In this document: positions 43,042 through 57,330 of the stretch, in pieces
Layout: each line of letters opens with the position of its first letter
Numbering within the stretch: the stretch's first letter is position 1
Source: Xylaria sp. FL1777
Taxonomy: Eukaryota; Ascomycota; Sordariomycetes; Xylariales; Xylariaceae
Direction: 5' to 3'
DNA length: 64,000 bases
NCBI GenBank assembly: GCA_022578965.1
Contig: MU400578.1
Coordinates: forward strand, 124,001-188,000
Made by a program: the position numbers and the translations under genes
The notes under the pieces: generated by a model
What the model saw: only the letters and a program-made list of their open reading frames with translations
Database searches by the model: none
What the model was told of the DNA's origin: nothing

Positions 43042-44171
43042 TTACGGCACATCTGTACCCGCTGGTATTTGTGTTGATATAATGAAGTCCTCCATCATTG
43101 CTTGTCCGCGACCACGGCTCACAGCCTTGGCTCGGTTGTTTCCGCTGCCTCCCGCAGCCGGCGTAGATACGTTGACGTCCCGTTCCGCCCGTTCGGCACC
43201 GCCACCATCTCTTCGCTTGACAACCAAACAGAGTACGCGTCCGTAAATAGAAAAGCCTTCGTATGAGATATCCATGGCTAGCTTCTTCTTGTCATCGCCG
43301 TCGCCCTCAGGTGGAGCTGGTCTCCGGCGCTTTGCTGGCGGGGATTCCCTGGGCGGGCTCTGTACGAACAGGCCATCGTCATCTCCGCTTGCATTATCCT
43401 CATCTGATATGACCTCCACTTGATTGTTTTGGTCGCCCAAAACGTGGCCTGCAGCGGTATCCGCATGTGCATGTGCGTCTGCATGGGTATTGCTGCGTGC
43501 GCGCTTCGACCGCCTCGTCCCGCTGGGCGTTGCCTCGTCTATTGTCGGAATGGCGGCCAGTGCAACCGCAGTATCCTCGTCGTCGCTCTCCTCGCGCAGT
43601 GTAACAGGGGCCGGCTCCGCGACCGCATCCAGGCCGACAGGGGCGCCATTCGTCTCGCCGAGGAGGCGGCCCGAATTTGACTTCAACTTGGTCTGCGTCG
43701 TATCATGGAAGTGCTTGTGCTTGGTGACCAGCGAGTGGCGCGTGGTTGTTTCGGTGAGAAAGACGGAAACCTCGAAATCATCTGCGCCGTGTCACACGAG
43801 GCGTCAATCATGGGCCGGTCATTACAGGGTCCGATCATGCAGCGAGCCGCGACAATGTACTGTACCTCGTCTCCTGCCAATGCCGGCTAGGAGGGTACTT
43901 GAGGTGGCTCGGGAAGAGGGCGGATAGAAAGCCTACCTTCGACGACCACATCCTTGATCCCCTTCTTCCTTGCACTGCGCTTGCGACTTCGCTCGCGCTC
44001 CTCCCGCAGCTTGGGCAGGACGTACGGCCGCACGCTCTCGATGACTCTCGGCAGAACGGGTGCTCTTGGGTTCAGCAGCCAGGTGTGCACAAGCCCGGGG
44101 TTGTCGAGGTAGATGCGACATTCTAGCACGGAATACTTGGTAATGCGAAGGTATCTCCGGATTGGTGCCAT
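43042..44171 (-). CDS. Nuclear-type protein of unknown function, 324 aa, two exons
   Basis: Exons 43937-44171 and 43042-43781; the 155-nt intron has a GTAGGC donor and a GCGCAG acceptor. The N-terminal 110 residues look ordered and conserved-like: MAPIRRYLRITKYSVLECRI, LDNPGLVHTWLLNPRAPVLP, then a basic helix RERSRKRSARKKGIKDVVVE. Across the junction comes DDFEVSVFLTETTTRHSL, then KHKHFHDTTQTKLKSNSGR. The middle is acidic and low complexity with two basic patches (RRSKRARS, PAKRRRP) that look like nuclear localisation signals. The end is again ordered (AMDISYEGFSIYGRVLCLVVKRR, then an AMMEDFIISTQ segment). I believe close relatives exist in other filamentous ascomycetes but cannot name a function. 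It is divergent from mitochondrial IleRS. Confidence 0.72.
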
Positions 44172-44545
44172 GATAGCAGTAGTATGTAGTCATCTAGACT
44201 AGGGTCTTGTCTCCATCTTGCAGTTGTATGTAGGTGCCTAGATAGGCAACTGGAGATGACTCTGAGGATGCGATGACGAGATAGAGGCTAATTGATCCAA
44301 GCTCGAGGGTACGGAAGACGTACCTTGGTAGTTGTGGCTAGGTGTGGCTTGCCTTGTAGGTATGGGAGGGAGAGAACTGTGGCTCACAGCTGGGCCAGTA
44401 CCTGCATAATCGTTATCGATAACTGATTCTACTCTCTAGCGCGAACATCTTGGAAGCTATCGCGACTCTTCTTGTTACGATCGTGAATTCTTGCACGGCC
44501 ATGTTTGAGAACTAGAAATAACCAGGATGTCCTCTAAAAACGACA
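44172..44545. promoter_or_regulatory. Divergent promoter region with an overlapping upstream ATG for IleRS
   Basis: 374 bp between the start codons of the unknown nuclear-type gene and IleRS. An ATG at 44527 with A at -3 lies 19 nt before the chosen IleRS start, in another frame. After removal of the first intron it would be a 31-codon uORF ending at a TGA in exon 2, overlapping the main start. TAGGTG/TAGATAGG words are present. Confidence 0.5.
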
Positions 44546-47664
<3,119 letters not shown>

Positions 47665-48435
47665 CGGTAATTATAGGGGCTCAGAAGTGTTAGCAGACAA
47701 GCCTTCTAAAATAAAATAGGGTTATGTTATGTTAAGCTTGTCAATGTATATGTATTACTACTGATGTAATAGCTTTTCCAGACTTGTCTATCAGGATAGC
47801 CTTGAAGATAGATAGATTTTGTACTATAATGTATGAGTCAATAGACAATACTCATTTCTAGCTCTATCACGACCGCCTCATAGGCATGTCAAATCGAGTC
47901 TGCCTAAGTATTAAAATGGGCACGGTACTCGACACGACAGCTTGTTAACTAGCCACCCCAATACGCATAGAAATAGACTTAAAAACGCACTTTGATACTT
48001 ATGAACAAATATGAAGAGCCTATTTTGCTGGTGAAAGAAACGGAAGAAAATATTTCACAATGATCATAGACCGCTAAGTACTGACTATCTGGGCTCGAAG
48101 ACTCGGTGGCTTTGCAACATCCTCTGTAGCTCCTTAGCACTGCTTCACCACCTAAGTCATCAAACCAGTATACATTAACATTATCGTGTTTTATTATAGG
48201 AAACTCAAGAAAGTAAAGCTAGTATTTGCTTTGTATCCTTGTGATCCCTTACCATTAATTCTCATCTTTTCTCTCTCTCTTTCCAACGCCAATATTTCAA
48301 CTCCCTTCAGATGATATAGAGTGATAGCCTCGTACACTTTCCCAAGTACCAAACCCATCAATAAAAACGAGAAAACAAGAATTGAGATATCGTCGTCGAC
48401 CTCCTCGCGCCTAAATCATTTCCCTCACCGCTCCC
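47665..48435. other. Intergenic, no gene seen
   Basis: 771 bp between the convergent 3' ends of IleRS and the Ser/Asp-repeat gene. AT-rich, with a short TAGATAGATA run near 47808. Both polyadenylation regions should be here. Confidence 0.6.
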
Positions 48436-49452
48436 CTACGGAGCAGGACGGCGCGCAAAACCCATTATACAGTAATTAGCGTGATTTAGAATTAGAAACC
48501 CAATCACCCGCGTGCCCGAGGAGTCCTTGAATATCATCGGTGCGGGGGGGTTCTGTCGCGCCGAGCGGATCCGTTCCGAGTAGGACGGCGGCTCGGCTTG
48601 GGGTGAACTCGCTTGGTGCTCGGACAGAATCACGGAGTCGAGCGGATAGCTCGGCTGCACGAGGTAGACGTCGAACTGGTCGGCTGTGGGTGCCGGGATG
48701 GAAGAGGGCCAGGGGAGGAGCCGGACCGGTACAGGATCTGGTAGTACCAGAGGCGGGAGAGTCCATTCAGCGTTGTTGTTGCCATTGTCATTGCCATTGT
48801 CGTTGTCGTTGTCGCTATCGCTGTCGCTGTCACTGTCGCTGTCACTGTCGCTGTTACTGTCGTTTTCACTGTCGCTGTCACTGTCGTTTTCACTGTCATT
48901 GTCGTTTTCGCTGTCGTTGTTAGTGTTGCTGTCCATGTCAGTGTCGCTGTCGTTGTTTCTGTTGCTGTCGTTGTTGCTGTCACTGTCGTTGTTGCTGTCA
49001 CTGTCGCTGTCACTGTCACTGTCGCTGTCGTTTTCGCTGTCGTTGTCGTTGACACGACTGTTCGTCTCGGACATCGAGGAATCAAGCGTGTCGATGCTCG
49101 ATTGGGGATATATATCAGAACTCGACGCGTCCGATGTTTCAATAGCTGATAGACCGGGGCTAGGAGTAGTGCTCCAGCATCTGTCTGGTCTGCTGCCGAA
49201 GCTGGTAGTATCAAGCTCGTCCCACGCTAACGTGTGGTCATTTTCAGACAGCTCGTTTTCTCCACTGCACTGCTCGCCGGAACGAAGAGGCATGGAAGCA
49301 ATTATGATCATAGGAAATCTGGCCGCTACAAGCGATGGAGAATCAGGGACGGTGGTTTTTGGGGGGGATACGTTAAGCTTTGGCTCGTGATGGTCGTATG
49401 GGTCCCAATCAGGAGGTGGGTGAAAGAAATCGGGTGGTAGACGATCAGACAT
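48436..49452 (-). CDS. Protein with long Ser/Asp/Asn repeat, 338 aa, unknown function
   Basis: Single exon, ATG at 49452. The N-terminus is Pro-rich (MSDRLPPDFFHPPPDWDPYD), followed by about 100 Ser/Asp/Glu-rich residues. A tract of roughly 90 residues made almost only of Ser-Asp and Asn-Asp dipeptides comes next. The C-terminal 110 residues look like normal protein (LPPLVLPDPVPVRLLPWP, then the QFDVYLVQPSYPLDS segment and a final hydrophobic VIGFLILNHANYCIMGF). The flanks are not repeat-derived, which supports a real gene. SD repeats act as extended acidic stalks in other proteins, but no signal peptide is seen here. No family recognised; probably lineage-specific. The 3' part could be spliced differently. 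Confidence 0.55.
   Translation of the reverse strand: MSDRLPPDFFHPPPDWDPYDHHEPKLNVSPPKTTVPDSPSLVAARFPMIIIASMPLRSGEQCSGENELSENDHTLAWDELDTTSFGSRPDRCWSTTPSPGLSAIETSDASSSDIYPQSSIDTLDSSMSETNSRVNDNDSENDSDSDSDSDSDSNNDSDSNNDSNRNNDSDTDMDSNTNNDSENDNDSENDSDSDSENDSNSDSDSDSDSDSDSDNDNDNGNDNGNNNAEWTLPPLVLPDPVPVRLLPWPSSIPAPTADQFDVYLVQPSYPLDSVILSEHQASSPQAEPPSYSERIRSARQNPPAPMIFKDSSGTRVIGFLILNHANYCIMGFARRPAP
48775..49052. repeat. GTCGCT/GTTGTC-type hexanucleotide minisatellite (codes Ser-Asp/Asn-Asp)
   Basis: About 280 bp of degenerate 6-bp units on the plus strand (GTCGCT, GTCACT, GTTGCT, GTCGTT). On the minus strand they encode alternating Ser and Asp/Asn. The 6-bp period keeps frame, so copy-number change would alter only the length of the tract. 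Confidence 0.9.
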
Positions 49453-50788
49453 CTTGATATATGAAGGTGGTTATACGCGTAGATAGCCAGAGAGCCTCGA
49501 AAAAGTGATAGCAGGGGTGAGCGTTGGTTGGCAAGTATCGGTGTGCTTGTGAGTTTATATGCGCGAAGATTATGTAAATGAGAGCTCAGATCAAACAAGA
49601 CCGAAGTAGTATAATGACGAGTAGCACTGGGATTTCCGTATGCTCTAACCTTGATTATTGGGCTAGAGATCAAAGATAGAGGAGGATCCGAGATGTTTAG
49701 TTGAAATTTGTCGAAGGTTGCAACTTGTGATTTCTGGACTTAACAACACGCACCTGGAAAAGAGGTAAGGAAGGTGAAGAAACAATCATACTAAGGTGGA
49801 ATAAAGGATTATTTAAGTAGTTCGTAAGACTAAAGATGAATTAAGGGGTATCCCCAATGAACCCCGAAGGTGTGTTTCGTCCCAAGAGAGATAGATCTAT
49901 TATACATCCTGCCATAGATACCTTGATTATCAGAGCTTAATGTTATTTATGCCATACCTAAACTAAGCTTATTTATTGACAAGAAACTTAAGATTTTGTA
50001 GGGACCGGACTTATGAGAAACTTGTCACAGATGTGTACGAATAAATGTTTTAGGCTAGGGAGTCAGTGTGCCTATCTAAAGCCGGAGCACGTTTTGTATA
50101 CATTATGGGGTTACTTTAAGCACATGTGCATATATGTATGTGGATGCTGTCTTTCATGTAAGTTTGATAGGCAGTAGTATAATTGTATGAGGCGCACCCT
50201 TTTGAGTTTTATACGTGAGTTCAATTTCCATAGAGTTGATACGCTTATACATATCCAGACGAGCTTAGTCAAATATTTTCATGCGTGACAAAGATACGAT
50301 CGGACAAGTTTGCTAGTTAATAAGAGGTAGTGAAGTTCTTTATAATTATAACGGAGTGCTAGGTAAGTAACCAGCCCGTCAATCTATATGAGAAAGGGGT
50401 ATAGGTGATATACATATGTAGAACTAGTGGTTAAGAGTGGATTTGACAATAGCCATCGCGAAGAATTTGATATACGAAAATGTACATAGGAATGTAATTA
50501 CTAAGAGTCAAGCCCTAGGAGTACACCCATCTAGCATCTTGCTCAAGACCACAAACTAAGTGAGGGTTGCTGTAATTAAAATCTCGAGTATTTTGTGATT
50601 GAGCATACGAAATATTAGTATACTACTGCGAACTGCAATATACTTCAATAAGTAGGTATCTCTGTACAAACAAACATAATTCCCTCGCTCGATAGCGCCC
50701 ATGTCCTACCATCCCAACGCCTCCCTTCCATGATCCTCAGCGCCAAGGTTTTATAGCCTCTAAACTCTGTAGTGTTAACCGTGCCATT
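49453..50788. other. Intergenic, no gene seen
   Basis: 1.3 kb between the start of the Ser/Asp-repeat gene and the 3' end of kinesin-5. AT-rich. It should contain the repeat-gene promoter in its left part and the kinesin 3' UTR in its right part. No repeat or ORF of note. Confidence 0.6.
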
Positions 50789-53700
50789 TCAGTTGAGTCT
50801 CGGACTCTTTCTCCTAGTAATGCTTTGGGAGAAGATCTCTTTGCCACCTCCTGGTACTAATGTCGCAAGAGGTGGCAAATTTTCTCGCCCTTCCATACTT
50901 AACGTCGACTTGCTTGTTCTGCCTCGGGTAACCCTGCTCTTCTTAAATAACGGCATCGTCATGTCCTCAGGTACATCATCTACAGCACCTGTTAAGCTGC
51001 CGGGATCTATACTATTGGTGAAACCATGTATTGTGCTCGCTCGTTGGTCGAAGCTTGAAATAGCGCCGTTGCTATTGACATTCGGATGCAACTCCCGAAG
51101 GCTCATAGCTAGTTGGCTGCCCGAGTCATCGCTAGTGGTTGGTCGAGAAGGCGATCGATTTTCTAACTGTGTTGTGTCGGCGTCCGCAAAAACAGCTGCT
51201 TTGCTGGGCGACGGTTCTCCATTGAACTTAGCAATTAGAGAGGCGTGCGCCCGCGTGCGAGGAAGTTCGGTGGGATACTCGTAGGTTAGCTTTTGAGGTG
51301 TGTCACCCGTAGGCTGGTATTCCCGTATCACTGTATTGGATATATCTTCACGGAGATCGGCAAGAGGTTGACAAACGTTGGTAGGCAACGGTCCCAACGC
51401 TCCTTCTGCAGCTATGATATCGATGTCCATCTGTGACCCAAGCTGTTCGACTCGGGAGCATGTTGTTTTGAAGTGATGTCCAATCCTTGCGTACGAACCC
51501 TCTACTGTGCTAGAAAGATTATGTAGTGATGTTGTATGCTGGCCATCATGCTCAGCATTTTGTGAGCGGGCACGGGTAACGAAGTCATCAAGGGAAGTCA
51601 TCTGCTCATTGAGATCCCGCATTTGTTCATCCACAACCCGTACGGTTTCAGCGTGAACTGATTTTGTCGTCTCTTGGATCGTTGTACTGTGAATGTTCGC
51701 GGCCTTGTAATCTGAGTTAGTAGATGTGTCGATATCTGGGTCTGGAGAATAAGACTTACAGTCCAGTCGTCCTGCAGTTTGGATTTCAAGGTCTCACGCG
51801 AAGTGGCAATTTCGTCGAGAAACTGCCCTTCTCGAGCATTCCAACCATCCATACCCTGAGCGTATTGTGCTATGCTTCCTTCCAGCGTGGTCGTATTTTC
51901 TTTAACACTTCGCTGAATTGAAGCCGCTTTGTTGGCTAGGCGGGACCCCTGCACCTCAGCCTGGGTGTTGATGAGACTGGTAATTTGTGTTAATAAGGTA
52001 CGGCGTTCTTCTGCGACCTGTCTTCTCTCCTCGTCTATAGCATTTTCTATCTGAGCTGAAATAGATGTATTGGATTGGGCGATTGTTTCGGTGGCACTCT
52101 GCAATTGCTTTCTAAGATCATCGGACTCCTTCCGTTGGGCGGCATTGTGTTTTAATAATTCCTCGAAAATGGCTTTGAAGTCTTTGCCTAGGGTAGAATA
52201 TGAGGTATGTAGAAGGCTGTGAAATGTACCGAGCTCACTCAGGACATCTTGGGCAATCGTCTCTGCGGCTGTCGCGATCGCCCTGAGACTATCACCCACG
52301 CGCTCTTTGATGTTATTTCGCACTTCCTTTATTTCTTCTAGAACATCATCCATCTCTTCTTTCGATTTTTGCCTTTGCTCTATCAGCTCCTTCTTTGATG
52401 AAGCGAAGAGCTCAAGATTTCGATCTAGGAATGACTGTGTCGATGAAAGCTTCTCTAACTCTGCCTGAACGAAGGTTTGCATGCGCTCCGAAATGTTAGA
52501 GATATGCTGTTGCTGTTCGCTTTGGAACTCTTCCATACGGGCTTCAACTAAGGAGGTGATATCGGATACTTGGTCTTGGGCAAGCCCCCAGTTTGTTCGG
52601 TTGAGGGCCTGGAGGTCGGATTTTCTCTTATTTTTGGCATGTAAACCTCCTACATGCCCGACGGTTTTATGGAGCGTGTTGATGAGCTTATTTCCAACCT
52701 CATGCATCTGTTCTTCCGTTTTTTGATGCGCTTCACGAAGCAGAGTCTCCTCAGCCAGTGTTTTGCGCGTTGCCTCCAACACGAGCTCCGTCTGATCGAG
52801 CACACCTTTGGTCCCCTCTAGCTGCAATCTGGTAGCATCGTGATCCTTTTTCAACCCCATGAAACTCGACGTCAACGAGAAAAGCTCTTGCACCTTGTTT
52901 CGAAGGTTAGACTCGAGAGCCTCCATTTTGGCAGCTTGTTCATTGATCTGTATACGTCGCGATTCGCTGACGGTAGCCATCTCTTCGTAGCTCTCGTTCG
53001 ATAGGTATACTCCATTTCGTTGCCGTGTCGCAATCAGCTCGCTTTTCAGCTTCTCAATTTCGTGGGTGAACTCTCGAAGTAAAGCGCCCTTTCTGATCAT
53101 TTGATTGACCTGGGGTTTGTTGCGGATGTTCTTGGCCCTGAAGGCGTAGTCAAGCGTCGAAATAGTCTCCTCTAGGTTGCTCTTCGCTGGAGAAATGGTG
53201 GCTATTATGCAAGTTTTCGTACGACCCCCGAGGGAATCTTGTAAGAGACGGGTCAACTTGGATTCTCTGTAAGGGATGTGGGAACTGCGATCTACTAGAG
53301 CGTTGATGACTCGTCCGAGGGTAAGTAGACTCTTATTGATCAAGCCGGCTTCAGCGGCGCGTTTGTTTTCTGCTCCGGATCGTTGGATATTTTCGCTGCC
53401 AGCAAGGTCGACAAGGTTCAATTTTCCAGCACTAACCCAGTCTTCGCCATCTTCTCCAACCCTCTTGACGCAGGCTGTTATTGTGAAGACAGTGTGACTT
53501 CGGCTGCTAAGATCATTGCACTTAGTAGCTGCGACTTGTCTCTTTAAACTACCCTCTTGAAGTAGCTTGATTCCCTCTGCCGCAGTGCTGATATGTGCTT
53601 CCTCCATCCCTTGCACGACGGTAGTAGCGTGGCCTTTTCGAGATGCATCATCAAAGATTTTCAGCTTGGTGTTCTCCTCAGCTGACATGAGATCTCGAAG

Positions 53701-54443
53701 TTCCTCGTTGTAGAGCTCGATGAAGGAACATTTCACAAAGCTCTCAGTGTCCTCATTGTCCAACTTGTTGAAAAGGGAATGTAGCACGCGAGGAATGATG
53801 CCAGCAGCATCGGACAATAGACCGAAAGTTTCGTCCATATCTCCCGACATGGTGTATGTTTTGCCCGTGCCAGTTTGGCCGTAGGCGAAAATTGTACAGT
53901 TGTACCCGCTCAACATCTTTATTTACCGTTAGTCAGGTATTGTCTAAAAGTTCAAGCATGACGAACCTCTTCTAAAATGGGTTTCACCACATCGTCGTAT
54001 ATCATGCTCTGGTCAGCCGCTGGGGAGAAGACACGGTCGAAGTTGTAGGTCTTGTTGTTGAGAGCGCTAGGCCCCATGGACAGATCGACGACTTTCCCCT
54101 GGACAGCATCCGTGGACACGACGACGGCGCTGTTCTCGCGCACTTCCCGCTCGTTGCGGCCACGGCATCGCACCACGACATTGATGTTGGTTTCCTGTAT
54201 GCTGTCTACCTCGAAATCACGCTCCTTGCGCTTCGCGCCCGTGGTGGCAACAGACGACAAGGACTCGGCGGGCGACGGGGCAGCGTTGCGGTCGATTCTC
54301 GCGGCGACGACGGCATGGTGCATGGGCTGTCTTAAGGATGAAATCCTGGATGCATTCGGTCGGGAGCTGGCGCGTCCTAGAGCAGCTGAGCGCGCACTGG
54401 CGGCCAACGAGGGCGTCTCGCCCCGACGAGAGCGGCCTTGCAT
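50789..54443 (-). CDS. bimC: Kinesin-5 (BimC/Eg5/Cut7 type) mitotic motor, 1182 aa, three exons
   Basis: Exons 53967-54443, 51760-53916 and 50789-51703; introns are 50 and 56 nt with CTGACTAAC and TACTAAC branch sites. The motor domain spans about residues 86-425: P-loop GQTGTGKT (172-179), switch I NDLSSRSH (293-300), switch II DLAGSE (329-334). A neck and long coiled coil follow. The tail has the BimC box: TPQKLTYEYPTELPRT around Thr1013, the conserved CDK phosphorylation site that targets kinesin-5 to spindles. The homotetrameric plus-end motor slides antiparallel microtubules to separate spindle poles and is essential in most fungi. At the second intron the acceptor ACAAG at 51704 is needed to keep frame; the nearer CTCAG would shift it. 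Length matches A. nidulans BimC. Confidence 0.95.
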
Positions 54444-55369
54444 GGGCGAGATGGCGCAACGTGATATATATAACTAAGGGCTAAATGGTGCTGAGCTTGC
54501 CAGTAAGAATTGGATCAGACGCTGTAATCAAAGTTGAACGAGAATAAGCACAGTTGGTGGAGAGAGTCATTCGAGTAGCCGTTGATTGAAGTTAGTACCA
54601 CATCGAGGGGATATAGGACTTGGCTACTTTGGGTATTGACTTCATCATTGGAGACGCGTTGGGGCATGGTGGAGTAGGTAAGCAGTGCGTCAACAGACAA
54701 ATGTGTCCCGGTTGCCCTGGAAACAGCGTGTCCCCACTACTCCCCCACCTTTTCCCGGCAGAATAAGATCCACAGAAATTGTAGATAGGTTAAACCTATA
54801 GCAGTTAGGCTCATTTCTTAGGCTGCAGGGCCCTTAGTCCATGACATGTGCCCGCTGATAGCGACTGCGATGCTACCTACTGTACCCCTCTATAATCTCT
54901 ATATATAGGTAGGTACTATACCGCATGACGTCTCTGCAGGTGCGGCAGCCGAGGAGTGAAGCTTAAGTACAAAGTAGGAACTCTGGTGACCAACATGGCC
55001 TCTACGCTTGACTCACCTGACTGCGTCTAATTCGAATCCCGAACTCTATACCTCCAACTGCATCAGTGCTTAGTCTGGGATAAGATATAGATAGCTATCT
55101 GTCCTTCGTTTACGCCTACGCATTCTAGATCATCGTAGCTAAGACGCAGCATTTGCCTCTCCATCCTCACATTCTCTCAACCGAACGTAAATGAGCACAG
55201 GTATCGTCCGGATCCCGCCTACTGTCCAGCGCATCGCCAAGAGTGTTGAGTCGACTCTCGCCACAAGGCCGTCGATTTGCTGGTTGACTCCCCCCGGGAT
55301 ATGCGACGGTCTTGAACTTGAACGTCAACTAGAACTCGCACCTGCAGCCTCTTTCGATTCCAGGACACC
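54444..55369. promoter_or_regulatory. Divergent promoter region between kinesin-5 and the UPF0183 gene
   Basis: 926 bp between divergent start codons. Contains TAGGTAGGTAC at 54905-54917. An open frame starting at ATG 55191 (73 codons, weak start context) ends at 55412, overlapping the UPF0183 start in another frame; it is probably leader sequence or a uORF. Confidence 0.5.
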
Positions 55370-57028
55370 ATGTCTCTCTTCTCTGCTGCTCTGCACCCAA
55401 ATGTTGGGCTAGGCTTTCTACGTATGTGTCTATTCTTAAAGCCCACCCGTACCAAGGTAGAGAAGGGATACATATACAAGGCACAGGAGAGCTGACAGCG
55501 CTTACCTATAGTACTCGGCGCATCTCTTCACGACATCCTGACGAGACTCAAAGCCGAACCTCAACGATTCCCCAAACTTGACCTGGCCTACTCCGCCACA
55601 GAACCTGTTACCGAACCTGTAGTCCTCACACTACCTGCTAATGGTATACGCTTACGGTTCGACGGTCCCGAGCAACGACTCCGTCTCATCGAAATCCTCG
55701 ACTTTACGAAGAATCGTATCACATATCAGGACAAGGACATTGCCAAAGCTTCCAGTAACCAAGGATCTGCAGGATCTCCTAGAACGGGCGGCGAGGTTGC
55801 TGGTGGTCCTGCTTTTAAGAATGTCTACCATCGACTGTTTGGGCCAACATACGCCGGAGAATACATTCCACCAGGCAGCGATAGTACTGACGGCATAGGC
55901 ACATACATTCTGTCATATCCCGGAGTTGCCTTTAGCTTTCCACTGCCTGTATCCTCATATTCCCCAAATAAAGACGTCGTATCATTGCTCTCTTCTTCAG
56001 CAAGCCAGACTGCGACCAGCGTAGCTGTTTTCAGTGGAAAATCATGGGCGGCCTCGAGAGAAACGCTTTGGACAGAGGTTCTGCCCAGCGTTAAATCTGC
56101 CCTTCTATTTAATAAGAGCAAGGAGGTTGTACCAGATGAGATCTCTCTCGTCAAGATATATGGAGGTGGACGGCTTCAAATGTTCAAAAAATGGACTACC
56201 GCCTCTGTATGGATTAATCTCGGAGAGACAAGCACCCAAGAGCTGGTCGCGGAGCTGGGACCTCCAGATGCCATATACCGCAAGAACGATCAGCGCATGT
56301 ATATCCACAAAAATCGAACATCGAGCCACAGCAGGTCTAGGTCGAGCGGCGCCGATTACAAACGCCCGGATGATTTTACCGATACAGATCAATCATCAGC
56401 GCCTACTGGATCCGACGATTCAGACGACGAGGCAATCGAAGATGAGACGGTAGATAACGTGTCAGGAGAATGCTTTTATAATTATTTCTATCTGGGGTTT
56501 GATATTCTGGTGTCATCGCCCCAACAGCCCTCACGCACACCGCCATCGCAGATAAAGGCTGATGGGGACCAACTGCCGGGAGTAAACGCCATCAAGAACG
56601 GGAGTCCGGATCGGCTGGTTGCTACCAAGGTTGTTTTACATGGCAATGTTCCAGGTTCGTATCCATTTAATCGGCACCGTCGCTCACGATGGGAGGTTTC
56701 CTACCTCAGCAAGCCTGACTGCGAGGAGATTAACTCCGAGACGCCGTTCGATGAAATAGAAGAGGAATTACGGGAAGAATGGAAGAGCACTTATGCGTCC
56801 GAGGAAGATGCCAAGAGGCGCCAGCGAGGGATGGTTCTCAACCGTGGATGGGGCGATAGTCCCGGAAGCAGTTGTGAGTTTTTAGGTGGTTGGGAAGATA
56901 GTAGTGGCGGCATTCCTGCTAAGAAGCTGGACGACAATGAGGAGTCTACTACTACATTATATGGCTTTCCAGGCCTTGTTTTCGAAGTTTTGAAGAATGG
57001 ATATGTCAGCGCAGTTACAGTTTACTGA
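55370..57028 (+). CDS. UPF0183 / PHAF1-like protein, 522 aa, two exons
   Basis: Exons 55370-55421 and 55512-57028; the 90-nt intron has a GTATGT donor and a CTATAG acceptor. The joined N-terminus reads HPNVGLGFLLGASLHDILTR, then RLRFDGPEQRLRLIEILDFT and NVYHRLFGPTYAGEYIPPG, and later CFYNYFYLGFDILV and KVVLHGNVPGSYPFNRHRRS. These are the hallmarks of the UPF0183 family (human C16orf70/PHAF1). The human protein binds phosphoinositides and associates with phagophores during selective autophagy; the fungal role is untested as far as I know. An acidic low-complexity insert near residues 290-325 interrupts the domain, as is common in fungi. ATG 55370 is the first in frame after a stop and has A at -3. 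Divergent from kinesin-5. Confidence 0.88.
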
Positions 57029-57330
57029 TTCAAGGCTGGTTATTGAAGAGTTTGAGGTCTTCATGCCCTGAATTTGTATTTGTCTATGGAGTACGGAGCG
57101 AGAGGAATAGGGTTGCTTGTAACTCAGCGTGTAGAGTGAGGTAGGTGGGAATATAGGCATAGTTTCCACCACTATCATTCAGCTATTAGTATATATCAGT
57201 AAAGAGGCCGGAAGATGAATTTTTACTCAGTAAAATTCTAGTTTCCCTTGGTATCTTAAGAGCCAATCTATTTACAACCCCTAATTCTATCTACTCAGTC
57301 AAGTGGTATCGCCTTTTTCAATTTATAAAT
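57029..57330. other. Short convergent intergenic region
   Basis: 302 bp between the stops of the UPF0183 gene (+) and the SDR gene (-). AT-rich; nothing else seen. Confidence 0.6.
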
